NCBI GenBank assembly: GCA_028874675.1
Contig: JAPPJA010000038.1
Location: 1-40,000, forward strand
Direction: 5' to 3'
Length of the DNA stretch: 40,000 nucleotides
Origin: Chloroflexota bacterium
GTDB taxonomy: Bacteria; Chloroflexota; Dehalococcoidia; Lucifugimonadales; UBA3495
Shown here: piece by piece, positions 30,247 through 38,772 of the stretch
Layout: each line of letters begins with the position of its first letter
Numbering within the stretch: position 1 is the first letter of the stretch
Program-made: the position numbers and the translations under genes
Notes under the pieces: model-generated
The model's input: only the letters and a program-made list of their open reading frames with translations
What the model was told of the DNA's origin: nothing
Database searches by the model: none

Positions 30247-32370
30247 TCAATCGGCCAGCCCCATCACCGCGAGGATGAAGGCATACTCCTCCGCTACCTC
30301 GTAGAGGCGGTCGTACCGGCCCGAGCGGCCGCCGTGGCCGGCGCCCATGTTGGTCTTCAGCAGGGCCAGGTTATCGTCGGTCTTCAGGGCCCGCAGCCTG
30401 GCCACGAACTTGGCCGGCTCCCAGTAGGTTACCCGGGGATCGTTGAGGCCCGCCGTCGCCAGGATGGGTGGGTAGTCCCTGGCCGCCAACTGGTCGTATG
30501 GGGAGTAGGAGCGGATGTACTCGAAGGCAGCCTGGTCTGCAATGGGATTGCCCCACTCGGGCCACTCGATGGGCGTCAGGGGCAGGGAATCGTCCAGCAT
30601 GGTGTTCAGCACGTCCACAAAGGGGACGTGGGCGGCGACGGCGCCCCAGAGTTCCGGGGCCTGGTTGACCACGGCGCCCATCAGCTGCCCGCCGGCGCTG
30701 CCTCCGGCAATGGCGATGCGGCCCTCGGAACCGTAGCCCTCCTTGACCAGGTGACGGGCAACGTCCACAAAGTCGTTGAAGGTGTTGGTGCGGCGGTCCA
30801 GCTTTCCCGCCTCGTACCAGTGGTAGCCCATATCGTCGCCGCCCCGGATGTGGGCGATGGCGAAGATGAAGCCCCGGTCCAGCAGGGACAAGCGGGTGGT
30901 TGAGAAGGAAGGCGGGATGGCGTACCCGTAAGCTCCGTATCCATACAGGTAAGCAGGGGCGGAGCCGTCCACCGGCGTTTCCCGATGCCGGACCAGCGAC
31001 ACCGGCACTTCCGCGCCGTCGCGGGCCGGGGCCAGCAGCCTCTCGGTAACGTACTCGGATGAGTCGTAGCCGCTGGGCACCTCCTGCACCTGTCGCACCT
31101 CCAGCTCACCGGAGCCCAGGTGATAATCGAACACGGTATTGGGGGTCACCATGGAGGTGTAGTCCAGGCGCAGCGTATCCGTCTGAAACTCCCGGTTCTG
31201 GCCCACACCGGTTGTGTAGGCATTCTCAGGAAACTCAACGTAGGTGGTCTCCCCCGCCCGGTCTATGAGGCGGATGTGGTCCAGGCCGTTAATCCGCTCC
31301 TCCACGGCAAGGAAGCCCTGGAAGGCCTCAAACCCGCATATGTAGTGGGTGTCGGAGGCGTCCACCAGGGGCGTCCAGGCGGCCTCGGTGGGATCGTCAG
31401 CCGGGGCCACGGCCAGGCGGGTGTTCTTGTGGGTATCATTGGTGCGGATTACGAAGCGGTCGCCCTGGTGGTCCACCGAGTATTCATGGTTGGGGCGGCG
31501 GGGAGCCACCACCAGCGCATCGGCTCCCGGGTCGGCGCTGGGAATGATCCTCACCTCGCTGGTAACGTGGTCGCCGGCGCCGATGATGACGTACTCCCTG
31601 GAAGACGATTCCCCTATCCCTACGAAAAAGCCCGGGTCGCCCTCTTCGTAAACCACGGCGTCCTGGTCCACGGGCTGGCCCAGGACGTGGAGCCGCACCT
31701 GCCAGGGCCGCCAGTTGTCGTCCACCAGGGTGTAGAAGAAGGAGGAATCGTCGGCGGACCACACCACGCGGCCAGTGGTATCCGGTATTTCCTCGGGCAG
31801 CAGTTCCCCCGTGTCCAGGTTCTTCACCACCAGCCGGAACCGCTCGGAGCCGTCGGTGTCGGCGCTGTAGGCCATCAGGTTGGCGCCGTGGCTCACGCCC
31901 AGGGAACCCAGGCGGAAATATTCCAGTCCCTCGGCCAGGGCCGGTTCGTCCAGGATGGGTTCCGCCTGCGCAGTGGGGCCCAGCCGGGCATCGGCGTCGG
32001 AGGCGGGCCAGCGCAGCCAAACCCGGTACTGGCTTTCTTCGGCGAATTTCCACTGGTAGTACCAGTCGCCGTCCTTCCAGGGCACGCTGGCCAGGTCGGG
32101 CTGCTGGCGGCCCTTGATTTCCTCGAAAATAGTGTCCGTCAGCCCCTTGTAGGGCTCCATCATCGCATTGAAATAAACGTTCTCCGCGTTCAGGTAAGCC
32201 AGGATTTCCTCGTCTTCCACGGTGGGATAATTGGGGTCGCGGAGCCACCGCCACGGGTCATCAATGGTGACGCCGTGGCAGGTATAGCTGTAGGGCCGCT
32301 GTGGAGCCAGCGGCGGAGTTGCTGCCGGCGGCGCAGCATCCTGCGGAACATGGGGTGTCGGTTCTGACAT
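30247..32370 (-). CDS. ptrB: Oligopeptidase B (protease II), S9A family
   Basis: Oligopeptidase B cuts short peptides after Arg or Lys, normally in the cytoplasm. The N-terminal beta-propeller covers about residues 70-430. The C-terminal alpha/beta-hydrolase domain has catalytic Ser558 in AGGSAGGQL, Asp644 in GLNDPRV and His679 in GAGHGGRSGR. YLYGYGAYGYAIPPSFS and FAIAHIRGGDDMGYHWYEAG are typical S9A stretches. No signal peptide is visible; the first 25 residues are proline- and alanine-rich. GGGAGG lies upstream of the ATG. It has 707 residues, the usual length. It faces the orphan antitoxin gene, and its last ten codons are duplicated beyond that gene. Confidence 0.95.
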   Translation of the reverse strand: MSEPTPHVPQDAAPPAATPPLAPQRPYSYTCHGVTIDDPWRWLRDPNYPTVEDEEILAYLNAENVYFNAMMEPYKGLTDTIFEEIKGRQQPDLASVPWKDGDWYYQWKFAEESQYRVWLRWPASDADARLGPTAQAEPILDEPALAEGLEYFRLGSLGVSHGANLMAYSADTDGSERFRLVVKNLDTGELLPEEIPDTTGRVVWSADDSSFFYTLVDDNWRPWQVRLHVLGQPVDQDAVVYEEGDPGFFVGIGESSSREYVIIGAGDHVTSEVRIIPSADPGADALVVAPRRPNHEYSVDHQGDRFVIRTNDTHKNTRLAVAPADDPTEAAWTPLVDASDTHYICGFEAFQGFLAVEERINGLDHIRLIDRAGETTYVEFPENAYTTGVGQNREFQTDTLRLDYTSMVTPNTVFDYHLGSGELEVRQVQEVPSGYDSSEYVTERLLAPARDGAEVPVSLVRHRETPVDGSAPAYLYGYGAYGYAIPPSFSTTRLSLLDRGFIFAIAHIRGGDDMGYHWYEAGKLDRRTNTFNDFVDVARHLVKEGYGSEGRIAIAGGSAGGQLMGAVVNQAPELWGAVAAHVPFVDVLNTMLDDSLPLTPIEWPEWGNPIADQAAFEYIRSYSPYDQLAARDYPPILATAGLNDPRVTYWEPAKFVARLRALKTDDNLALLKTNMGAGHGGRSGRYDRLYEVAEEYAFILAVMGLAD
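30249..30278. repeat. Right copy of 30-bp direct repeat (within ptrB 3' end)
   Basis: The native copy of the repeat. It encodes the C-terminal LAVMGLAD of oligopeptidase B on the minus strand. Identical to 29929-29958, 320 bases away. Confidence 0.9.
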
Positions 32371-32801
32371 GTTGAATTCAGCCTCCCGGCGAAGTGAAAG
32401 TAGCTTGCATTGTTATGTTACCCAAAGGAATCCCTTCTCCCGGACAAAGTTAATCACACTTCAGCTTTAATTCCAACGATGTTGGTACCTGGGGAACCCG
32501 CCAGCGGAGGAGCCGGGCGGGTGACCGAAAGAACCCTGCCGCCTCCCGGTCGCCGGGAAAAGGCCCTCCGGCGGCGGTTTGTGTCCTGTAGTTTTGGTGA
32601 ATTTTCGCGGCGCCGGCCGGGGGCAGAGGCGGGTTAAACCAGATACGTCATGCACGTTTTTGGAGGGTGAAAGCGCACCCAGCCCTACCTGAAAACCCGC
32701 CTGCGTCGGCCTATGGCGCTGTCTTGCGCCGCCACACCCCGGCAGGTAAGCTTTTCGCCACCTGTTCTCTTCGGACCACTTTCCACCACCGGGTAAGCAC
32801 C
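32371..32801. other. ptrB-dnaA divergent spacer
   Basis: About 430 bases lie between divergent ptrB and dnaA starts. Open frames cross it, but their composition is unlike real proteins here. A GGAGGGTGAAAG at about 32659 precedes a reading that would add 45 residues to DnaA with no family match. No DnaA box was seen in this part. Confidence 0.5.
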
Positions 32802-34160
32802 TTGACAGACAGTTCGGCACAAAACACCTGGACCGCAACCCTGGGGCAACTGGAGATGGAGTTGCCCAGAGCTACCTTTGACACCTGGCTGAAAGACACC
32901 GAGGGCCTGGCCTTCGATGGCATGGACCTGCTGGTCCAGGTGCCCAGCGTCTTTACCATCGCCTGGCTGGAACAGCGCATGTACCAGACCATCCTCCGGG
33001 CCCTGCGCCAGTCCTCGGGAGAGCCGCTGGACGTGCGGTTCCGGGTGCCCTCCGAGATGGGCGAGGAAGAGGCCGATCCGCCCTCTGCCGGCGGGACAGC
33101 CAATGGCAGCGGAAGTCCCGCGCCGCCGGTCCCCATGAACGCCGGGGTCAACTTCGACCGCAAGTACTCCTTCAACAACTTCGTGGTTGGAACGTCCAAC
33201 CGCATGGCCTTCAGCGCGGCCCAGGCGGTGGCCGACGCCCCGGGCCAGGCCTACAACCCCCTGTTCCTCTACTCGGGCGTGGGCCTGGGCAAAACCCACC
33301 TGCTGCACGCCATCGGGCAGGAGGCGGCCCGCAACGGCCACAGCGTCCTCTACGTCTCCTCGGAGCAGTTCACCAACGACTTTATCTCCGCCATCCGCAA
33401 CCGCACCACCGAGGAGTTCCGGCAGCGTTACCGCAGCGTTCAGGTGCTGCTCATTGACGATGTCCAGTTCATGAGCGGCAAGGAGCAGACCCAGGAAGGG
33501 TTCTTCCACACCTTCAACGACCTGCACACGGCCGGCTACCAGATTGTCCTCACCTCGGACCGGCCCCCCAAGGCCCTGGCGCTGCTGGAGGACCGGCTCC
33601 GGTCCCGCTTCGAGTGGGGCCTCATCGCCGACATCCAGCCACCGGACCTGGAAACCCGCATGGCCATTCTCTCCTCCAAAGCGGACCAGCTGAAGACCAT
33701 TGTCGAGGAGAGTGTGCTGGAGCTGATTGCCAAGCGGGTGCAGAAGAACGTGCGGGAACTGGAGGGCAGCCTGAACCGGGTGGTTGCCTATTCCCAGCTG
33801 ATGAGCATTCCCGTCACCCTGGAGTCCACCTCCCGCCTGCTGGACGACCTGACCCACGACATTGCGCGGCATGCCATTGACCGCGAGAAAATTCTGGACG
33901 AGGTGTCCCGCCATTACAAGGTGTCAACCGCCGACCTGCTGGGCCGCAGCCGCAGCAAGAACATTGCCCTGGCTCGCCAGGTGGCAATGTACCTGCTGAT
34001 CTACGAGCTGGAGCTTTCCCCTACCGAGGTGGGGCGCCTCCTGGGCAACCGGGACCACTCCACCGTCATCCACGGAGCCGGCAAGATCAACGGGGAGATC
34101 AACGAGGACTACCACCTCCGCCAGAATGTGCTTACCATCAAGGAAGCCATTTTCACCTGA
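32802..34160 (+). CDS. dnaA: Chromosomal replication initiator protein DnaA
   Basis: DnaA binds boxes in oriC and opens the DNA. The N-terminal domain starts QNTWTATLGQLEMELPRATF. The AAA+ core has Walker A SGVGLGKTHLLHAIG, Walker B LLIDDVQFMSG, and sensor region QIVLTSDRPPKAL. The C-terminal DNA-binding domain has LSPTEVGRLLGNRDHSTVIH, the DnaA signature. TTG 32802 is chosen because it gives the usual N-terminus and 452 residues; the ribosome site is weak. The gene is followed by an oriC-like box cluster and then obgE instead of dnaN. Confidence 0.95.
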   Translation: MTDSSAQNTWTATLGQLEMELPRATFDTWLKDTEGLAFDGMDLLVQVPSVFTIAWLEQRMYQTILRALRQSSGEPLDVRFRVPSEMGEEEADPPSAGGTANGSGSPAPPVPMNAGVNFDRKYSFNNFVVGTSNRMAFSAAQAVADAPGQAYNPLFLYSGVGLGKTHLLHAIGQEAARNGHSVLYVSSEQFTNDFISAIRNRTTEEFRQRYRSVQVLLIDDVQFMSGKEQTQEGFFHTFNDLHTAGYQIVLTSDRPPKALALLEDRLRSRFEWGLIADIQPPDLETRMAILSSKADQLKTIVEESVLELIAKRVQKNVRELEGSLNRVVAYSQLMSIPVTLESTSRLLDDLTHDIARHAIDREKILDEVSRHYKVSTADLLGRSRSKNIALARQVAMYLLIYELELSPTEVGRLLGNRDHSTVIHGAGKINGEINEDYHLRQNVLTIKEAIFT

Positions 34161-34239
34161 TCTTTCGGCCCGCCCAACATTATCCCTTAGGCCATACAGA
34201 CGGCCCTTCCCGGCGCCATGGCCATTGTGGGGCCCAATG

Positions 34240-34540
34240 TTGCCCGATGCCGTTTACCCGTTAATCGTGGATAACTCCCGGTAAACTGTGGATAAACTGT
34301 TCTAATCCGGGGATAACCCTTCACAGCCCGTTAATTTCCAGGCATGGGTCCGTGGACAGAATTTTCAGGGCTAATCCCATATAGATAATGTCCACAAACA
34401 GCCCCAACTTATCCACATATCTGACCTGGGTCCTCCCCATTCCATACCAGCATGTCAACCTGCTGATCGTATCTCCGTCAACCTGGTCGTCCACTTATCT
34501 ACGGCTTTATTATTCCTGTTATCTAATCTACAATTGACCC
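34240..34540. other. oriC: Probable chromosomal replication origin, oriC
   Basis: The 380-base gap after dnaA holds several DnaA boxes: CGTGGATAA (34266-34274), TGTGGATAA (34287-34295), CGGGGATAA (34308-34316), TGTCCACAA (34389-34397), TTATCCACA (34409-34417) and TTATCTACG (34495-34503). An AT-rich stretch from 34503 to 34537 (TTTATTATTCC...GTTATCTAATCTACAATTG) could be the unwinding region. The last bases run into obgE. The cluster density and position next to dnaA make this a strong candidate. Confidence 0.85.
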
Positions 34541-35863
34541 ATGATAGATACAGTCAGACTTAACATTAAAGCCGGGGACGGGGGCAACGGGTGCGTCAGC
34601 TTCCTAAGGGAAAAGTTTCGGCCCAAGGGCGGCCCCAACGGCGGCGATGGCGGAAACGGGGGCAATGCCTACGTGGTTGGCGATGGCTCCCTGAACACCC
34701 TCCTGCACCTGAAATACAACAGCACCATGTATGTTGATCGGGGTGGCCACGGCAAGGGAAAGGGCCAGCGCGGCGGCAATGGTGAGGATACTCACATCAA
34801 GGTCCCTCTGGGTACGGTGGTGTGGCGGATGCTGAAGGGCGGCGAGAAAGAATTCCTTACCGACGTTACCGATGATACTCCCCGGATAGTCGCCCAGGGT
34901 GGAGCTGGCGGGTGGGGCAATGCCCACTACGTTTCCCCCACCAACCAGGAACCGATGCTGTCCCAGCGCGGAGAACGGGGCGAATACGTGGTCCTGTTCC
35001 TCGAATTAAAGCTGCTGGCCGATGTGGGACTGCTGGCCAGGCCCAATGCCGGCAAGTCCACCCTGATATCCCGCTGTTCCGCGGCCAAGCCCCGCATCGC
35101 TGACTACCCATTCACCACGGTGGAGCCGGTGCTGGGTGTGGTAAGTACCCATGGCCAGGACTTCGTGATGATGGAAGTCCCAGGCCTCCTGGAGGGCGCC
35201 CACGAGGGTGTAGGACTGGGCGACCAGTTTCTGCGCCACGCCGAGCGGGCCCGCCTGTACGTCCATGTTCTGGACGGCCTCTCTGAGGACCCGGTGGCGG
35301 ACTTCCACATGATTAACCGGGAACTGCAGGAGTTCAACCCGGCCCTGGCCCACAAGCCCCAGGTAATCGCCGTAAACAAGATGGATGTCACCGAGGTACA
35401 GGAACGGAGAGAAGAGCTGGCAGTGTCCCTCAAGGAGGCAGCCGCAGAATCGCCGGTACTGCCAAACGGTTCCGATACCCCGGTGTTCTTCATTTCGGCG
35501 GTCAGCGGCGAAGGGGTCGAGCCCATGCTGGGGCAGGTAATCGAAATCATGGAGCGCGTCTCGCAGGCCGAAGCTGAAGCTGCCAAAGATGCCGAACCTG
35601 TGGTGGAAGGGGCGCCCACTGGGCCGGACCGGCGGCGCGCCCCCGCCGAGCCCATCACCTTCTACAAGGACCGCGGCGTTTACGTCATCAAGTCCGAGCA
35701 GCTGGAACGCCTCAGTGCCCTGGCGGATACCAGGGACTACCGGGTGCTGCTCCAGCTGTGGCGGGAAATGACCCGCCTGGGAATTGCCCGCCGCCTTGAA
35801 GAGGCCGGCATCGAGCCGGGAGACACCATCCGTATCGGCCGGGCGGAGATGGAATGGTTCTGA
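34541..35863 (+). CDS. obgE: Obg/CgtA GTPase
   Basis: ObgE is a GTPase that helps assemble the 50S subunit and links to stress control. The glycine-rich Obg domain is complete (GDGGNGCVSF, FRPKGGPNGGDGGNGG). The G domain has G1 ARPNAGKST at 166-174, G2 DYPFTTVEPVLGVV, G4 NKMD and G5 ISAVSG. The G3 motif reads E212-VPG where the family normally has DxPG, an unusual change. A C-terminal OCT domain (VYVIKSEQLERLSALAD and FYKDRG before it) is present. The ATG lies at the very end of the oriC region with no clear Shine-Dalgarno site, so translation may be leaderless. Confidence 0.95.
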   Translation: MIDTVRLNIKAGDGGNGCVSFLREKFRPKGGPNGGDGGNGGNAYVVGDGSLNTLLHLKYNSTMYVDRGGHGKGKGQRGGNGEDTHIKVPLGTVVWRMLKGGEKEFLTDVTDDTPRIVAQGGAGGWGNAHYVSPTNQEPMLSQRGERGEYVVLFLELKLLADVGLLARPNAGKSTLISRCSAAKPRIADYPFTTVEPVLGVVSTHGQDFVMMEVPGLLEGAHEGVGLGDQFLRHAERARLYVHVLDGLSEDPVADFHMINRELQEFNPALAHKPQVIAVNKMDVTEVQERREELAVSLKEAAAESPVLPNGSDTPVFFISAVSGEGVEPMLGQVIEIMERVSQAEAEAAKDAEPVVEGAPTGPDRRRAPAEPITFYKDRGVYVIKSEQLERLSALADTRDYRVLLQLWREMTRLGIARRLEEAGIEPGDTIRIGRAEMEWF

Positions 35864-35900
35864 TATCTGAAAGTGACTCTTTTATCCCAGGGGTATAGTT

Positions 35901-36341
35901 ATGAGTCTGCCAAGGGAAACGGGAATGTCCCCACAGAAACAGGTAATTACCGACGGACTGGTCCTGCCCGGCACTACCGTTGGAGGGGAAGTGGGAGCAT
36001 TTCACGTCGACTTTACCCTGCGGAGTGGAGACGGAACTCGCTCTATTGATTTGAACGGCCTGGCAGATACCGGCGCGTCCTATACCCTGATTCCGGCGGG
36101 CCTGCTGGATGACCTGGGGGTAGCCAGGAGGGAAACGCTGATGTTCAGGCTGGCCGATGGCTCGGCCAAGGAGTTTGACGTCGGGTTGGCGGAAATGGAA
36201 CTGGAAGATCGCACCAACCCCGTTCAAGTCGTCTTCGGGCCGGAAAACCGGATTCTGCTGGGCGCTATGGCCCTGGAAGCCTTTGCCCTTGCCGCCGACT
36301 CCAGGAACCGCCGCCTCATTCCCGCCGACTTGACGCTGTAG
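35901..36341 (+). CDS. Retropepsin-like aspartic protease
   Basis: A 146-residue protein with the clan AA fold. The catalytic loop LADTGASYTLIP (Asp56-Thr-Gly-Ala-Ser) is typical, as is the later NRILLGAMALEAF, which matches the hydrophobic-Gly strand before the C-terminal helix of retropepsins. Such single-domain proteins act as dimers. No signal peptide or membrane segment is visible. AGGGGT lies 8 bases before the ATG. The hicBA pair starts 8 bases after its stop, so the three are probably one transcript. Similar small proteases occur widely in Chloroflexota and cyanobacteria next to toxin-antitoxin genes; the target is unknown. Confidence 0.78.
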   Translation: MSLPRETGMSPQKQVITDGLVLPGTTVGGEVGAFHVDFTLRSGDGTRSIDLNGLADTGASYTLIPAGLLDDLGVARRETLMFRLADGSAKEFDVGLAEMELEDRTNPVQVVFGPENRILLGAMALEAFALAADSRNRRLIPADLTL

Positions 36342-36349
36342 GGGGATAG

Positions 36350-36595
36350 ATGGACATCTACCAGTTGGACTACATTCTCCACGAACCAACGGAAAGCCAA
36401 GGCTGGATGTACCTGGCCGAGGCCCCAGCCTTGCAGGGCTGCATGGCCTGGGGAACCACCCCGGCGGAGACCCTTTGGGAACTGGTCGACGTAGCGCGTA
36501 TGCTGATTGAACTTCACAAAGAAAACGGGGAGCCGCTGCCCGAGGAGCTCATTCCGCAGGGCAGCCACCAAGGTAAGCTGACGGTAACTGCGTGA
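36350..36595 (+). CDS. hicB: HicB-family antitoxin
   Basis: This 81-residue protein has the partial RNase H-like HicB fold: YLAEAPALQGCMAWGTTPAE, a helix WELVDVARMLIELHKENGEP, then LPEELI. This short version lacks a C-terminal DNA-binding domain. The stop overlaps the GTG of hicA by four bases, so the two are translationally coupled. The antitoxin-first order is the reverse of the classic hicAB layout. Confidence 0.88.
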   Translation: MDIYQLDYILHEPTESQGWMYLAEAPALQGCMAWGTTPAETLWELVDVARMLIELHKENGEPLPEELIPQGSHQGKLTVTA

Positions 36596-36801
36596 CCTAC
36601 GGGGAACTGCGGCTGAAACTGGAAAATCTGGGCTGCAGATTTCAGCGTCAAGGTCGGGGTTCCCACGAAATTTGGCTTAACCCCGCCAACGGGCAGCAGT
36701 CGCCGGTACCCAGACACGGGAACTTGGACCTGGCTACCGGAACCCTGCACCAAATCCGCCGAAACCTGGGAATTTCCCGTTCAGACGTCTACCAGGCGTA
36801 A
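36592..36801 (+). CDS. hicA: HicA-family mRNA interferase toxin
   Basis: This 69-residue dsRBD-like toxin cleaves mRNA. The pattern is complete: LRLKLENLGCRFQRQGRGSH, with the catalytic His25 in GSHEIW, then VPRHGNLDLATGTLHQIRRN and a final LGIS. The GTG start overlaps the hicB stop. The intact histidine suggests an active toxin. Confidence 0.9.
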   Translation: MTYGELRLKLENLGCRFQRQGRGSHEIWLNPANGQQSPVPRHGNLDLATGTLHQIRRNLGISRSDVYQA

Positions 36802-36913
36802 CTTCATAGGGCATGGTTCCAGGCAGATACAAGGCAAGAATGAAAAGCCGAGAGCTACGGGTCAACCCGGACCGGACGGCCCCACTCCCAACTCACAGTT
36901 TTTAGCTACACAT

Positions 36914-37561
36914 ATGCGCATTGGGATACTTGGCGGCACCTTTGATCCCATCCACCTGGGGCACCTGCTTATCGCGGAGGAAAGCCGCGTAAGCCTGGGC
37001 CTGGACCAGGTATTGTTCGTACCCGCCGGCCGTCCGTGGCTTAAGGAGGGCCAGCCCCTCACCGAAGCCTGTCACCGCCTGAAAATGGTTGAGTTGGCAA
37101 TCTCCTCCAACCCCCACTACCGGGTCATTCGCAACGAGATTGAACGCCCCGGCCTCAGCTATACGGTGGACACCCTGGTAGAACTGCGGGAAGAACTGCA
37201 GGACAAACTCTCCGGAGACGCCGAGCTGTTCTTCATCCTGGGCCTGGACGCCTTTGAAAGTTTCCACCGCTGGAAGGAGCCCGAGCGCATACTGCAACTC
37301 TGCCGGCTGGCGGTGGTGAGCCGCCCCGGCTACGGGGACGAGGAACAGGACCGGCTGCTGGCCAACTACCGGGATCAGGGCGACCGAATCTGTGTTCTGC
37401 CCGTCCACAACGTTGACTTCAGCGCCACCGAGATTAGGCGGCGGGCCGCCGCAGGCATCTCCTTCCGGTACCAGGTTCCGGAGGGGGTGGAGGCCTACAT
37501 CATGGAACAGGGGCTGTACCCGCCAGCGTCCCCAGGGTGGTGTCGGGGAAGCGGCTTGTGA
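36914..37561 (+). CDS. nadD: Nicotinate-nucleotide adenylyltransferase
   Basis: NadD joins nicotinate mononucleotide with ATP to make deamido-NAD in NAD synthesis. GGTFDPIHLGH at 7-17 is the nucleotidyltransferase signature, and FSATEIRRRAAAG is the second conserved motif. YTVDTLVELREEL and FILGLDAFESFHRW fit the family. There is no clear Shine-Dalgarno site before the ATG. The C-terminus has about 12 extra residues (SPGWCRGSGL) that run into the spacer. The obgE-nadD neighbourhood is common in bacteria, here interrupted by the protease-hicBA insertion. Confidence 0.95.
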   Translation: MRIGILGGTFDPIHLGHLLIAEESRVSLGLDQVLFVPAGRPWLKEGQPLTEACHRLKMVELAISSNPHYRVIRNEIERPGLSYTVDTLVELREELQDKLSGDAELFFILGLDAFESFHRWKEPERILQLCRLAVVSRPGYGDEEQDRLLANYRDQGDRICVLPVHNVDFSATEIRRRAAAGISFRYQVPEGVEAYIMEQGLYPPASPGWCRGSGL

Positions 37562-37599
37562 TGCTTGAAACATGAGGAACCTTGACTACAGCCGGCGAG

Positions 37600-37619
37600 G
37601 TTCCCGCCTTCGCGGGAAC
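37600..37619. repeat. Palindromic hairpin, nadD-pyrE spacer
   Basis: GTTCCCGC-CTTC-GCGGGAAC, an 8-bp perfect stem with a CTTC loop. No T run follows, so it is better read as a dispersed palindrome than as a terminator. Confidence 0.7.
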
Positions 37620-37704
37620 GACGAAATGGTACGCTGGGAAACTACAATCTTCAGTTTGACGACAACCCATAGCCCCCGTATTTCCTGACGAGGGAGGAAC
37701 CCGA

Positions 37705-38277
37705 TTGCGAGAACTGTCTGAACGACTGCTGGCCCTGGCCCTGGATATGGGCGCCCTTCGTTACGGTGACTTCACCCTTACGTCGGGAAAGAAAAGCTCC
37801 TACTACTTCGACGGACGCCTGTTGAGCCTGGACCCGGAGGGCTCTTACCTGGCGGGGCGGGCCTTGCTGCCGCTGGTGCGGGACGCCGGCGCCGAGGCCA
37901 TCGGCGGCCCCACCCTGGGCGCCGATCCCCTGGTGGCGGCCGTGGCCCTGTGCAGCCACCTGGAAGCGGAGTCCGGCGGCGTTCCGGTACCGGCCTTCAT
38001 CGTCCGCAAGGAGGCCAAGAGCCACGGCATGGGCAATGCGGTGGAGGGCCACCTGAAAGCCGGAGCCAAGGTGGCCGTGGTTGACGATACCTGTACCACC
38101 GGCGGCTCGCTGTTCCTGGCCATAGAAGCGGCGGAAGCGGCAGGGTGCAGCGTGGTCAAGGTTCTGGCCATCCTGGACCGGAACGAGGGCGGCAGCGAGG
38201 AACTGCGGCGGCGCGGCTACGACTTCGAGTCGCTGCTGGTGGCCAACAGCAGTGGTGAAGTGGAAGTGGTGGAGTAG
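37705..38277 (+). CDS. pyrE: Orotate phosphoribosyltransferase
   Basis: PyrE makes orotidine monophosphate from orotate and PRPP in pyrimidine synthesis. The PRPP-binding motif VAVVDDTCTTGGS is complete. FTLTSGKKSSYYFDGRLLSL and IGGPTLGADPL with FIVRKEAKSHG are typical of the family. The TTG start has GGGAGG 8 bases upstream. The 190-residue length is standard. No other pyrimidine gene lies near. Confidence 0.95.
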   Translation: MRELSERLLALALDMGALRYGDFTLTSGKKSSYYFDGRLLSLDPEGSYLAGRALLPLVRDAGAEAIGGPTLGADPLVAAVALCSHLEAESGGVPVPAFIVRKEAKSHGMGNAVEGHLKAGAKVAVVDDTCTTGGSLFLAIEAAEAAGCSVVKVLAILDRNEGGSEELRRRGYDFESLLVANSSGEVEVVE

Positions 38278-38772
38278 GGCAGCCCGGGGAGTAGGTTTGT
38301 TTCCTTTTTCACCGTATATGGTTCCAACCCCTGGCTGGCGTTAAGGATTCTTGGCCCTGCGGCATGCTCAGGGCGACACGAGTGATGTTCGGAAGGAACG
38401 GCCGGTATGGTGGTTTAGCTGCGATATAACCGGTATATTCGGACCAGGGTTGAACAGAAACTTCGGGGGCGGGTCATTGGCCCGCCCCCTGCTGGTTTCC
38501 CCGGGTTTACAGATTGATGAGAGTGGCTATTCCTCGAACCACATGGAGCTGACGCGGATGGTGGGGTCGAGGCGCGGCTGGGGTTGGGGATTTTGGGCGC
38601 TTCGGCAGGATCAGGGCGACGTGATTGATGTTCAGGAACAACCCTGTCGGCTGTAAGCGGTAATGCGCTTTGGCTGGCCCTTTCCTGGAAGATACATGGG
38701 GCCCTGAAGGCTGACGGGGGTTCTCCCGGAACACCATTCAGGATCTACCAACAGAGGACCTGCCAAAAGGAT
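38278..38772. other. Intergenic region with short repeats
   Basis: About 495 bases with no complete gene. Two diverged copies of a repeat lie at about 38354-38398 and 38597-38640, sharing CAGGGCGAC...TGATGTTC. A hairpin GGGGGCGGG/CCCGCCCCC is at about 38465-38489, and a gene-end relic at 38527-38586. Confidence 0.55.
38527..38586 (-). pseudogene. Relic of a gene 3' end
   Basis: The minus strand encodes PQPRLDPTIRVSSMWFEE and a stop at 38527-38529, followed by a GC-rich hairpin at about 38489-38465 that could be the old terminator. Upstream the frame runs into the repeat at 38597-38640 and soon loses protein character. It looks like the last codons of a lost gene. No family is recognised. Confidence 0.4.

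Noticed and set aside
32667..32801. A 45-residue N-terminal extension of DnaA
   Set aside because: The extra residues do not resemble DnaA domain I, while TTG 32802 gives the normal start and length.
36837..36913. Small gene or terminator between hicA and nadD
   Set aside because: No frame with a ribosome site and no stem followed by T was found in this short gap.
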